A DNA stretch of 64,000 bases from Acetobacter nitrogenifigens DSM 23921 = NBRC 105050 (GTDB lineage: Bacteria; Pseudomonadota; Alphaproteobacteria; Acetobacterales; Acetobacteraceae), in contig NZ_AUBI01000016.1 of the NCBI RefSeq assembly GCF_000429165.1, forward strand, positions 1 to 64,000, read 5' to 3'. The position numbers and the translations under genes were made by a program. Numbering within the stretch: position 1 is the stretch's first letter; every line of letters begins with the position of its first letter. The notes under the pieces are model-generated. The model saw only the letters and a list, made by a program, of their open reading frames with translations. It was not told the origin of the DNA and searched no databases. This document shows positions 45,227 to 54,426 of this stretch, piece after piece.

Positions 45227-47083
45227 TTGGGTTTTATTGAGCGCCTTCTTGCCCGCCGTTCCAATAAAGCGCGGCTGGCTTATGGCCTTCGTCTTCTTGA
45301 AGACGGAGAGGCTGTCGATGGCGTGGCGGAGATCGCCGCCGTCGCAAGAGCAGGCGTTCCAGAGGCGCAGTTTCGGCTGGGGCGCGCCTATCTCGAAGGC
45401 GTCGGCGCGACACGAGACCTGGTGGAGGGCGCGCGATGGATGCGCCGCGCCTCTGAGGCCAGATGGCTTGAGGCTCAACTCATACTCGCGAATCTGTATC
45501 TGGCGGGGCTCCCGGACGCCGTGGAAACGGATGATTTCGGCCTTTCGGACGTATCGCGCGCCACTACCCGTAAACCCGACTACGTCAAGGCGGCCCATTG
45601 GGCGCGGGAGGCCGCTGAAGCAGGTTCGACAGACGCTCAGGCGCTCTACGGCTATGTGCTGAGCACCGGTCCCGAGGGCGTACGCGATATAGAAGCCGGA
45701 CTCGGCTGGTATCGCCGCGCCGCCGAAAACAATAGTCCACAAGCCCATCTGGGCCTCGGCCTCGCCGGCATGCAGACTGCCGGAACGCCAGATGAGCTTG
45801 CCGAGGTGATCGGGCATCTGCGCAAAGCCGCCGAAGCGGGACTTGGCTCCGCCCTGTATCTTATGGGTGTCTTCTCAGAACGCGGCTCCGGCGTGTCTCA
45901 AAATCTCGAGGCCGCCGCCGTTTATATGGAGAAAGCCGCCGAGCAGAATATCCGCTCCGCTCAGGCGCGATTCGGCCTTATGCTGATCGCGGGCCAGGGC
46001 GTGAAGAAGAACCTGGCCCGCGGCGAAACATGGCTGCGTCGCGCTGCTCTGGCCGGGGATATCGAAGCAGCCGCCCTGCTCGGCGATATGTACGCCAGAG
46101 GCGGCGAACTTCCGCCGAATTATCTTGAGGCGGCAAACTGGTACCATATGGCCGCCGCCGCCGGGCATGCTGCGGCGGCTCGAGCGCTCGGGCTACTGCA
46201 TCTGACCGGCGCCGGCGTCCCGCGCGATCAGGAAGAAGCAGCGCGATGGTTCCGGATAGCCTCAGAGAGCGGCGACCAGTCAAGCAGCGCCGACCTTGGC
46301 AACCTCATCCTGTCCGGCGTGGGCACGCAAGACGATCGTCTTGCGATGCGGGCGCGATACGAGCAGGCGGCGCTGAACGGCGATCTTGTCGCCGCTTTCA
46401 ATTTCGGCGTCTGCCTCGCGGAAGGCGTGGGGGCCGAACGAAACGATCGCGAAGCCGCAACGTGGATGCGCAAAGCCGCAGAAGGCGTCGTCAACGCGCA
46501 ATACTGGTACGGTCGCATGCTCCTTGAAGGGAGGGGCGGCGTCACCGACCCGGTCGAAGGACGCGAATGGCTACGCAAAGCTGCTGAAGCCGGTATGGTA
46601 GACGCAGAAGTCGCCTACGCACAGGTGCTTCTCGAAGGCCGGGGCGGATCGAGCGATCACGCCGCAGCCGCGCAGATGTTCGAGCGCGCAGCCAAACGGC
46701 AGAACGTGCATTCGATGTTCGCACTCGGCGCCATTCTGGGCGGTGGTCACAACGTGCCGGAAGATCGGACGACGGCATACGAATGGTTCAGGAAGGCAGC
46801 CGAACGAGGCCACCCGACCGCACAACTTATGATGGGCCGCTACCTCGCTTTCGGCCTCGCCGGGCGCTCAAACATCGCGGAAGCCCGTCGTTGGTACCGC
46901 AAGGCCGAGGCGCAAGGCGTCGTGCAGGCGAGCGCCGAACTATCGCGCCTCGCCAATCTGTCGAACGCCTACTCCGCGACGCACGACAATGCGGCGGAGA
47001 AAGATCCGGCTGAGCGGAGCAGTGAGGCCACGCCAGCGGAAGCGGACGCCGCGTCGAGCAGTCCCGCCCGCGTTCTGGGCTAG
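45227..47083 (+). CDS. Sel1-repeat protein
   Basis: 618 residues made almost wholly of Sel1-like repeats of about 36 residues (A-x-x-x-L-G-x-x-Y-x-x-G-x-G-V-x-x-D-x-x-x-A-x-x-W-x-x-K-A-A-E), for example AQARFGLMLIAGQGVKKNLARGETWLRRAALAGD; at least twelve units are visible. There is no signal peptide. Such solenoids act as protein-binding scaffolds. The start is TTG at 45227 with a perfect AGGAGG 6 bases upstream. The Ser/Ala/Glu-rich C-terminal end overlaps the next frame. Its place between the secretion genes and the glycosyltransferases suggests a scaffold for that machinery. Confidence 0.9.
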   Translation: MGFIERLLARRSNKARLAYGLRLLEDGEAVDGVAEIAAVARAGVPEAQFRLGRAYLEGVGATRDLVEGARWMRRASEARWLEAQLILANLYLAGLPDAVETDDFGLSDVSRATTRKPDYVKAAHWAREAAEAGSTDAQALYGYVLSTGPEGVRDIEAGLGWYRRAAENNSPQAHLGLGLAGMQTAGTPDELAEVIGHLRKAAEAGLGSALYLMGVFSERGSGVSQNLEAAAVYMEKAAEQNIRSAQARFGLMLIAGQGVKKNLARGETWLRRAALAGDIEAAALLGDMYARGGELPPNYLEAANWYHMAAAAGHAAAARALGLLHLTGAGVPRDQEEAARWFRIASESGDQSSSADLGNLILSGVGTQDDRLAMRARYEQAALNGDLVAAFNFGVCLAEGVGAERNDREAATWMRKAAEGVVNAQYWYGRMLLEGRGGVTDPVEGREWLRKAAEAGMVDAEVAYAQVLLEGRGGSSDHAAAAQMFERAAKRQNVHSMFALGAILGGGHNVPEDRTTAYEWFRKAAERGHPTAQLMMGRYLAFGLAGRSNIAEARRWYRKAEAQGVVQASAELSRLANLSNAYSATHDNAAEKDPAERSSEATPAEADAASSSPARVLG

Positions 47084-50000
47084 GGCGCCCGCTGTCCCCT
47101 TGCCCAGATCGCCGCGCACTCGCGCTCCCCGCCCGTCCGAACGACCGACCCAATCAACCGGGACGCCTACGTCCGATCGAAGTGGCGCAGTCGGCCTGAT
47201 CAGCGCCGAGGATCGCAAAACGTGGACGCGTTGGGCCAACGGGCAGGCGCAGGATTCGTTTCGACGCGGCGAGTCCAGCTGGCGTGCGGGGGACTACTTC
47301 ACCGCGTTGAGCTGGCTCGAACGCGCACATCGAATGGCGCCACGAAGCCCGAACGTCGCCTTTCTGCTCGCTGCGGTGCGGCAAGCCAACGGATTGCCCG
47401 ACGGCGCCGTCGGGCTGCTGCGCCGCTTGCTGGAAAAATTCGATTTCCGGGAGGGCTGGTCTCTTCTCGCTACGATGCAGCTTGCCGCCGGCAGACCCGA
47501 CGCCGCAGCAGCGGCCTTATCCCGCGGGCTCTCATCGCACGCCTGCGACGACCAGATGGCTTCTGTCGCCACTCGGGTAACCAACACAACCACGCCCGTC
47601 GGCTGGTGTGGTCTGGATAGCGACGGTTCGATCCGATTGGGGGGAGAGGCGCTCTCATATCTTCAGTCATCGCCCCTTCGCCGTTCGCGCGGTCGGACCG
47701 GCGGGACAGCCGCCTCTCTGGAGCGGCTGGCCATCCGTATAGACGGCGAACCCGCGCAGGTAACGGCGCAAGGCGGCAAGATCACTCTGCGAAGCGCTTT
47801 CGAGAGCGCCGCGTCCGCACGCGACATCACCGTCTGTCTCGACGGATCCCCGCTTCTCGGTTCGCCCCTTCGCCCCTCTGTCATCAACCGCGTCGAAGGA
47901 CTGGTCCAGAGCGGCCCCAACGGCCTTCAGGGCTGGGCGTGGCTGCCGCACGATCCTGACAGGCCACCGACGTTGCGCCTTCTGGACGCACGAAACGACC
48001 GGCTTCTATCGGTCTTCAGCCCGGACGCTTTTTCGGCGGATGTCAGCTCCGACATCCCTCTGGCGCGGTATCGGGAAATCCTGATTCCCTGGGACCGATG
48101 CCCCGACCATCCAGTTCGTGTGACGGATCCCGATGGCCGCGATCTGGCGGGAAGCCCGCTCGATCCGGGCCTTGAACGCCGCGCCGCACGATGGGCGGCC
48201 AGTCAAGCGGCGCTCTGGAGTCCAGAAAAGGAAAGAGCCTCCGCCGATCTCCCTCCCCCGTTCTTGCCGATCCCGGTCGAAACGCACCCCGTGACGCAGA
48301 GCCTGAAACCCGCCCCTCTCCTGTTGGGCAAGTCTCGGGCGCAGGAAACTCTTATCGTCGTCCCGGTTTACGGCGACGCGAAACGTACGAAAGCTTGCCT
48401 CGACAGTCTCATCGCTACGCTACCTCCGGCTCAGGGGAAAAGCGCCCCCGTTCGGGTCGCGATCATCGAAGACGCATCTCCGGACGCGGAGCTCGTCGCG
48501 ATGCTGGACGAACTCGTCGCAGATCCACGAGTGACGGTCCTGCATAACTCGATCAATCTGGGCTTTCCGGAAAGCGCCAATGTCGGGCTGCGCCTGGCCT
48601 TGGAGCAACGCCTCGCCGGGCGCAGGCGCGCCGGGGTCGGAGGGAGCGCCGACGTCGTTCTGCTCAACAGCGACACGCTGGTCACGGACGGGTGGCTTGA
48701 GGAGCTGTGTCGCGTCGCATATTCGGCGCCGGATATTGGAACCGTGACGCCATTTTCCAACGACGCGACGATCCTGTCCTACCCCACGCTTGTCGGCAGC
48801 CGACCACCGACCGTCGCCCAGACAGGATGGATGGCCCGACTGGCGCAGCAGGCCAACGGCGGCGACACGGTCGATCTGCCCACGGCGCATGGTTTCTGCA
48901 TGCTCATCCGCCACGACTGTCTGGCCGCGACAGGGCTGCTCCGCGCCGACCTGTTCGCACAGGGTTACGGCGAGGAAAATGATTTTTCGCTGAGAGCGCG
49001 CGCGCTCGGCTGGCGCAGCGTCGCCGCTCCCGGCACCTATGTGGCCCATGTCGGGTCGGCGTCGTTCGGAGCGACGCGCGACGCGCTCCTGCGGCGGAAC
49101 CTCGCTTTGCTGAACCGGCTGCATCCGGGATACGACGCGCTGGTCGCCACACATGTCGCGCAGGATCCGCTTTTCGACGCCCGCCGCCGGATTGATCTGT
49201 TGCGTTGGCGACGGGGCTGGCGGACTGAATTTCCGCGGCACAGAAAAAAGGACGGCGACGCGTCGCGACGCGCGGTTGTATTCGTCACCCACGATCACGG
49301 GGGAGGCGTCGAACGGGTCGTATCGCAGCGCGCCCGCAGCGTTCTGCGTCAGGGCGTTCGGCCGATCATTGTCAAACCCGTCGAAGGCGGCTGTCGAGTC
49401 GAAGGGGTTTCTCCTGACGCCGCGGACCAACATCGCGCCGTGGACCCCGAAGCCGGGGTTTATCCGAATTTGCGGTTCCGTCTGCCTGAAGAGTGGACGG
49501 GGCTCCTGAAGTTACTCGGCGGCGCCGATATCTCCCATGTCGAATGGCACCACGGCAGCGGCCATCACCCGCAGATGGAGACGCTGGCGGCCACGCTCGA
49601 CACGCACCAGGATGTGTTCGTGCATGACTATATCTGGTTTTGTCCCAGAATTTCTCTACTTGGACAGAACGGTCGTTACTGCGGCGAACCGGATATCGCG
49701 GAATGCGAAAGCTGCGTAGCGCGTCTCGGCCGCAATGCGCCCGGCGACGAGACCGTAGCGGAGTATGTCGCCCACTCCTCCAAGCGCCTGTCGGCGGCGC
49801 GGCGGGTGATAACGCCATCCGGGGACGCGGCCCAGCGGATGCTCCGCCATTTTCCCGCCCTGAAGATCGATGTCGATCCCCCAGAGGACGATGACGCAGA
49901 GGAAACCGCGGCGGCACGCTCGCCCTCGGCTGTGGTCGGGTTGCCCCGCACCAATCGCGCGCGGGTCTGTATCGTCGGCGCCATTGGTCGCGAAAAAGGA

Positions 50001-50414
50001 TACGACGTCATTATGGAGGCGGCGGAAGACGCACGCCGACGGAACCTGCCTATCGAATACGTGATTGTCGGGCACACGCCGGACGATACGAAACTGATCG
50101 AGACGGGCCATGTCTACGTTACCGGCGCCTACGAGGACGCCGAAGCCGTTGCTCTCGCTCGCGCGCAAAACGCCGATTACGCCTTCATACCCTCGATCTG
50201 GCCGGAAACCTGGTGTCTGGCGCTCAGCGTCGCATGGCGAGCGGGACTCGACGTCGCAGCTTTTGATCTTGGCGCTGTGGCGGACAGGATACGTGCGAAG
50301 AAAAGGGGAAGTATTCTTCCTCTCGGTGTATCGGCCAATCGACTTAACGTGATATTGACCTCACTGTGTCAGCGTCGGAATGAGGCTCTGACGGGTATTC
50401 GTCAGACTCCGTAG
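46989..50414 (+). CDS. TPR + GT2 + GT4 fusion glycosyltransferase
   Basis: Up to 1141 residues. About 80-185 holds TPR-like helices. About 230-420 is a beta-rich domain with GLQGWAWLPHDPDRPPTLRLLD. About 454-700 is a GT-A fold family 2 domain (TLIVVPVYGDAKRTKACLDSL, metal motif in VVLLNSDTLVTDGW, base region YGEENDFSLRARALGW). From about 760 it is a GT-B fold family 4 domain (VVFVTHDHGGGVERVVSQRA, IGREKGYDVIMEAAEDA, IPSIWPETWCLALS). It should add at least two sugars in sequence. The start is uncertain: the ATG at 46989 overlaps the Sel1 gene by 95 bases; GTG 47022 and TTG 47100 are alternatives. The basic Pro/Arg-rich N-terminus is probably disordered. Confidence 0.85.
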   Translation: MRRRKIRLSGAVRPRQRKRTPRRAVPPAFWARAPAVPLPRSPRTRAPRPSERPTQSTGTPTSDRSGAVGLISAEDRKTWTRWANGQAQDSFRRGESSWRAGDYFTALSWLERAHRMAPRSPNVAFLLAAVRQANGLPDGAVGLLRRLLEKFDFREGWSLLATMQLAAGRPDAAAAALSRGLSSHACDDQMASVATRVTNTTTPVGWCGLDSDGSIRLGGEALSYLQSSPLRRSRGRTGGTAASLERLAIRIDGEPAQVTAQGGKITLRSAFESAASARDITVCLDGSPLLGSPLRPSVINRVEGLVQSGPNGLQGWAWLPHDPDRPPTLRLLDARNDRLLSVFSPDAFSADVSSDIPLARYREILIPWDRCPDHPVRVTDPDGRDLAGSPLDPGLERRAARWAASQAALWSPEKERASADLPPPFLPIPVETHPVTQSLKPAPLLLGKSRAQETLIVVPVYGDAKRTKACLDSLIATLPPAQGKSAPVRVAIIEDASPDAELVAMLDELVADPRVTVLHNSINLGFPESANVGLRLALEQRLAGRRRAGVGGSADVVLLNSDTLVTDGWLEELCRVAYSAPDIGTVTPFSNDATILSYPTLVGSRPPTVAQTGWMARLAQQANGGDTVDLPTAHGFCMLIRHDCLAATGLLRADLFAQGYGEENDFSLRARALGWRSVAAPGTYVAHVGSASFGATRDALLRRNLALLNRLHPGYDALVATHVAQDPLFDARRRIDLLRWRRGWRTEFPRHRKKDGDASRRAVVFVTHDHGGGVERVVSQRARSVLRQGVRPIIVKPVEGGCRVEGVSPDAADQHRAVDPEAGVYPNLRFRLPEEWTGLLKLLGGADISHVEWHHGSGHHPQMETLAATLDTHQDVFVHDYIWFCPRISLLGQNGRYCGEPDIAECESCVARLGRNAPGDETVAEYVAHSSKRLSAARRVITPSGDAAQRMLRHFPALKIDVDPPEDDDAEETAAARSPSAVVGLPRTNRARVCIVGAIGREKGYDVIMEAAEDARRRNLPIEYVIVGHTPDDTKLIETGHVYVTGAYEDAEAVALARAQNADYAFIPSIWPETWCLALSVAWRAGLDVAAFDLGAVADRIRAKKRGSILPLGVSANRLNVILTSLCQRRNEALTGIRQTP

Positions 50415-50456
50415 TTACCGGCGGCGTCCCAGTGCAACCAGCAGAATGAGTTCTCA

Positions 50457-51671
50457 ATGTCCCAGAGCGGCCAGACACCACCGCAAAACCGTATCACCGA
50501 CCTTAAGGTGTCGGGACATCTCATGACTTTGGACCAGGGATTGTTCTGCGTATTTCACGCCCCGGCGCAGCAGCCTCCCGGCGTCAGCGGCTTGCCTGGC
50601 GTGCGTCTGACTGTCGGCCCGCTGGCGAACGACGACGTCGCCATCGCCACGTTCGATTCGACCGGCTGGCTCGGCGGGATCAATAACGGCGCGTTGGTGC
50701 GCGTGAGCCGTGGACCGGCGCAGATTCTTGTCACCATCTATCAGGATCAAAACACGGTTCACGAAGCGCCGCGCCTTCAGGTGCTGCGCCTCAGCGACGC
50801 AAGCGCAGCCGCTGCGCCCGTAGCGGCGCGTGTGGAAGCCGTTCAGCCGCATGCGTCCTCCATAGCCGCGCCGACGCCGGTCCAGACGACGCCAGCGCTC
50901 AAAGGCCAGACCCCTGAAGTGGCCGCACATATCCAGCGACGCGGCGACGTCAGCGCGCGACTTGGCGAGTGGATGGGCAAGCCCGGCAGCCGTTCCTGGA
51001 TCGAAGGTTTCGGCATTTCCCCGGACCATACGATTACTCCCGCAGACATCGAATATCAGGCCGTTCTCGGCAAAGGTTGGCTCTCCCCCTGGGCGCAGGG
51101 CGGTCAATACTGTGGTAGCCGGGGAATGGCCCTGCCGATTCTGGGGCTGAAAGTCAGACTCAAGGGCAAGGCGGCGGAAACTTACTCCTGCCTTCTTGAA
51201 GCCAGCTTTACCGACGGCACCAGGATCGGCCCGATCGACGGCGCCAACGCCGCTGAAGCGGAAAGCCTCGCGCCGCTTGAAGCTTTCCGGATCGTCATCG
51301 CCCCGCGCGATGATCAGGACGATGTCGAAATTATCGACGAACTTGAAGACGAACTCGAAGAAGACCTGGCGCTGCTGGAAGCTGCGGCAAGCGTCCCCAG
51401 CCGAGCCCAGACGCGTCAACGTCCCGGACGCCCGCAGGGCGGCACAGCCAAACCCGCACGCGCCGTGGCCGCCCCGGCAACACGCACAGCAGCGCCGAGC
51501 AGTGCGAAAAAGAAAGCGATAGCCACTACAACTGCGGTCGCCCCCATGCTCACGCCGAAGCAACCCAGAACCGCGCCCGTCAAAGCGGTCGCCGCCGTTA
51601 AAACAACCAAAAAGTCCTCCCCGACACAGCCCACAACGCCTGCGCCACGTGGACGCAAGCCACGACGCTGA
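50457..51671 (+). CDS. Protein with hydrophobic-W-like domain and basic tail
   Basis: 404 residues. About 8-105 is a beta-rich domain (ITDLKVSGHLMTLDQGLFCVFHAP...). About 180-262 reads IEYQAVLGKGWLSPWAQGG...GMALPILGLKVRLKG, which follows the ClosW/hydrophobic-W repeat pattern of lectin-like clostridial surface proteins (Y-x-x-H/V-x-x-x-GW-x-x-W-x-x-x-G-x-x-x-G-x-x-x-x-x-x-x-x-G-x-x-V-x-L). An acidic helix (DDVEIIDELEDELEEDLALLEAA) follows, then 90 residues rich in Ala, Pro, Lys, Arg and Thr. No signal peptide is seen. It could be a carbohydrate-binding partner of the glycosyltransferases or a secreted substrate; neither is proven. Confidence 0.6.
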   Translation: MSQSGQTPPQNRITDLKVSGHLMTLDQGLFCVFHAPAQQPPGVSGLPGVRLTVGPLANDDVAIATFDSTGWLGGINNGALVRVSRGPAQILVTIYQDQNTVHEAPRLQVLRLSDASAAAAPVAARVEAVQPHASSIAAPTPVQTTPALKGQTPEVAAHIQRRGDVSARLGEWMGKPGSRSWIEGFGISPDHTITPADIEYQAVLGKGWLSPWAQGGQYCGSRGMALPILGLKVRLKGKAAETYSCLLEASFTDGTRIGPIDGANAAEAESLAPLEAFRIVIAPRDDQDDVEIIDELEDELEEDLALLEAAASVPSRAQTRQRPGRPQGGTAKPARAVAAPATRTAAPSSAKKKAIATTTAVAPMLTPKQPRTAPVKAVAAVKTTKKSSPTQPTTPAPRGRKPRR

Positions 51672-51742
51672 GCATGACGCTGCTGGCGCACGTCGGGAAC
51701 AGTCCCACGACGCGGCGCTCCGTAGCGGCGTGACGAGCGTGG

Positions 51743-51768
51743 CCTGTGGCGGCCATGACCGCCACAGG
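51743..51768 (+). terminator. Stem-loop between the hydrophobic-W-like and GT4 genes
   Basis: Perfect 10-bp arms CCTGTGGCGG and CCGCCACAGG with a 6-base loop, 71 bases after the stop of the preceding gene. No U-tract follows. It is a likely transcript end or a stabilising hairpin within the cluster. Confidence 0.5.
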
Positions 51769-51824
51769 GGGCGTGATCCACGCGAACGGACCTGCTGGCG
51801 GCTTGCGAGAACTGGACCTTCGAT

Positions 51825-53198
51825 TTGAAATTCCTTTTTGTACACCAAAATTTTCCAGGGCAGTTTCTGCATCTTGTCCGTCACCTCGTGCGTTCTGGAA
51901 AGCACGAAGTCGTTTTCATCAGCGAGGGAAATGAAAACGTCATCGGCGGCGTACGCCGGGTGATCTATCGAATGCCCCGCACTCCATCCGGCGAGACCCA
52001 TCCGGGAGCGCGCGAATTCGACGCGGGTCTGACCCGTGCGGAAGCAGTCGCAAAAGCAGCCCAGACCTTACGTGATTTGGGTTTCGCTCCCGACATCATC
52101 ATCGGCCATCACGGATGGGGCGAGTTGCTCAACATGAGCGACGTTTTCCCAGGGACGCCCGTATTGGGCTATTTCGAGTTCTTTTATCACACCGATAAAT
52201 TCGATGTCGGTTTCGACCCGGAATTTCCTTTAACTCCGGACATGCCCGCAAAAATTCGCGCAAAGAACGCGATAAATCTACAGGCGCTGAACAGTCAGGG
52301 GTGGGGGCAGACGCCAACGGCGTTCCAGCATTCAACCTACCCTGAATGGGCCCGTTCCCGCATCTTCTTGTTGCGCGAAGGCGTCAATCTGGACCAATGC
52401 CGCCCGGACCCACTGGCGGCAAAAAAAGAATTTACGATCAAGGGTCTTTCATTTTCTCCGAAAGAGCAGTTGATCACTTACGTTGCGCGAGATCTGGAGC
52501 CCTACCGCGGCTTCCATGTCTTCATGCGTTCATTGCCGCGCATTCTCCATGAATGTCCGCGCGCCCGCGTCGTTCTGGTGGGCGGCGACGGCGTGAGTTA
52601 CGGCGCGCGCCTGCCCCACGGCACATGGCGCGAGCGTATGCTGTCAGAATTGCAAGGGCGCATTCCGCTCGATCGCGTCCATTTCGTGGGGAAGGTCAGT
52701 TACGACGACTTCCGACGCCTTCTGCAACGATCGGATGCACATGTGTATCTGACCTACCCCTTCGTCGCCTCATGGTCGCTGCGCGAGGCGATGGCGTCCG
52801 GTTGCGCCATCGTGGGAAGCGCCACGGCCCCGGTCGAAGAGTTTCTTCAAGAGCGCAAAACCGCGTTGCTCACCACGTTCACGGATCCCGACGCGATCGC
52901 AACGAGCGTCGTTGAGATTCTCGAAAACAAACGTCTCGCTAAAACGCTTCGCGGTGCGGCTCGCGCCGAAGCCGAGCGAACGTTATCGATGCAAGGTTAC
53001 CTCGCTCAGTACGAGGCCATCATTGAGAAACTCACCGGAAAAAACCCCGCAGCAGAGGAAGCCCCCGCCCCTGCGCGCGTCAGACGAAAAGTGGCAGAAG
53101 CCCCCTTAAGCGCCCCACCGGCCAACCGGCCGCTCGCGAAGCGCGCTCCGCGTGTCGCTGCGCCGAAGAAAGTCGGACGCACCCCCAAAAAAACTTGA
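51825..53198 (+). CDS. Family 4 glycosyltransferase
   Basis: 457 residues, starting at TTG. KFLFVHQNFPGQFLHLVRHL at the N-terminus is the hallmark of the Glyco_trans_4_3 domain; the C-terminal GT-B half has VARDLEPYRGFHVFMRSLP, VVLVGGDGVSYG, VHFVGKVSYDDFRRLL and the E-x7-E-type segment REAMASGCAIVGSATAPVEEFL. It transfers a sugar from a nucleotide donor with retention of configuration. The last 55 residues are Ala/Pro/Lys/Arg-rich and probably disordered, similar in kind to the tail of the preceding protein. The TTG start has no good ribosome-binding site, so translation may depend on the upstream message. Confidence 0.9.
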   Translation: MKFLFVHQNFPGQFLHLVRHLVRSGKHEVVFISEGNENVIGGVRRVIYRMPRTPSGETHPGAREFDAGLTRAEAVAKAAQTLRDLGFAPDIIIGHHGWGELLNMSDVFPGTPVLGYFEFFYHTDKFDVGFDPEFPLTPDMPAKIRAKNAINLQALNSQGWGQTPTAFQHSTYPEWARSRIFLLREGVNLDQCRPDPLAAKKEFTIKGLSFSPKEQLITYVARDLEPYRGFHVFMRSLPRILHECPRARVVLVGGDGVSYGARLPHGTWRERMLSELQGRIPLDRVHFVGKVSYDDFRRLLQRSDAHVYLTYPFVASWSLREAMASGCAIVGSATAPVEEFLQERKTALLTTFTDPDAIATSVVEILENKRLAKTLRGAARAEAERTLSMQGYLAQYEAIIEKLTGKNPAAEEAPAPARVRRKVAEAPLSAPPANRPLAKRAPRVAAPKKVGRTPKKT

Positions 53199-53432
53199 GA
53201 CGAGTTTCCGTTCGGGCTGGATTCGCTAAATAACCTATGATGATTGGTCCAAGCAATTGCGTAAGGTATGTAAATGCGACCGCTTCCGTGCTTCAAAGCA
53301 AACATCCAGGTAATTGTGCGCGGCGCCAGAAAGCAGCCCTGATGGCGCACGACGACGCTCCATGTCACAAATTGGAAAAAAGGGGGCTTTTGAGTCTCCC
53401 CCTGCACCTCCATGCCGAAAAGGCTTCCGGTA

Positions 53433-54426
53433 ATGCGCATCATATGGCTGGCCACATTGGGAGCGATTACGCTACCTCAGCAGGTGTCAGCTGCAAGCTT
53501 CAACTGCGCTTCAGTTATGGCGCCAAAAGAGAAGCTTATCTGCCAGGACCGGGAATTATCCGCGCTCGATGAGCGCCTTGCTCACGCTTACAAGCACAAG
53601 CTGAAAAGTCTGAGTCCTTACGGTCAGGGCTTACTAAAGAAATCCGAACAAAACTGGCTACGCTACATAGAAACCGTTTGTCCGATCACGTTCCGCTCGA
53701 CAAGTGACTCTGCCGCAGATTCGGCAAAGTGTATAAAATCGCTATATCAACAGCGGTTGCAGGACCTGGATGCAGTCACAAGAAAGGTTGGACCTTTCGT
53801 GTTTATTCAAATAGATTCATTTGCTGCAGAACCCTATAGAATTACGCAGACATCGCGTAATTCTATAGGGTTCTATGTTCAACACCTCTCCCGCCCTCAA
53901 ATTGACGAACCACGGTCGACAAAAGAGGTCGCATGGAACAATATTTACAAAAAAAATACAACTAAAAGCATATAGTTATTGCGATAGCCAGAAGGGCGAT
54001 GAATATATTCGTTACGATGTCAGTTATGTGAGTGCTCACGTCATAAGTGTAGCATGGTCAGATTATACATACTGCAATGGCGCGCCGCACGGTTTTCTTG
54101 AGACTGGAGGTGATAACCGTGTTTTGGATCAAGGTTCGAGGGAATTGGTCCCGTCGGACGTTTTCGCCACTGGATGGAAGGAAAAATTACAGCGCCTATT
54201 CTTGAACGCCCTGCTTGAAACCGGTTGGAAGCCGAGAGATGACGAAGAAAAACGGAGTGTTTTAGACACCGTGACCGAACCGAAGAAATGGGTGTTTACA
54301 CATGATGGGCTGAGCGTGTCATTTGGCGCTTATGATAGTGGGTGCTACGCCTGCAACCCAAGGACCACGACAATACGTTGGATCAATCTAATGCCGCTTC
54401 TGACTGCAGGTTCCTTGTTGCATTAG
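53433..54426 (+). pseudogene. Frameshifted exported protein, LprI-like N-terminus and DUF3298-like C-terminus
   Basis: Two adjacent frames together make one protein of about 330 residues. The first has a signal peptide (MRIIWLATLGAITLPQQVSA) and an LprI/DUF1311-like unit (FNCASVMAPKEKLICQDRELSALDERLAHAYK) with its cysteines. The second carries a DUF3298/RsiV-like part (SAHVISVAWSDYTYCNGAPHGFLETGG). The break lies at a run of eight A's at 53949-53956; seven A's would restore NIYKKIQLKAYSYC. An ATG at 53412 is an alternative start. The DNA is AT-richer than both neighbours. The change may be a mutation, a switchable repeat, or a sequence error. Confidence 0.7.
53828..53874. repeat. Perfect 20-bp inverted repeat inside the frameshifted gene
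   Basis: Arms AGAACCCTATAGAATTACGC (53828-53847) and GCGTAATTCTATAGGGTTCT (53855-53874) are exact reverse complements with a 7-base spacer. It lies in coding sequence (around EPYRITQTSRNSIGFY), about 75 bases before the A-run that breaks the frame. Confidence 0.9.

Noticed and set aside
53875..54426. A separate gene for the second half of the frameshifted protein
   Set aside because: The frame continues the first protein exactly after removing one A; its own ATG follows directly on the inverted repeat and has no ribosome-binding site.
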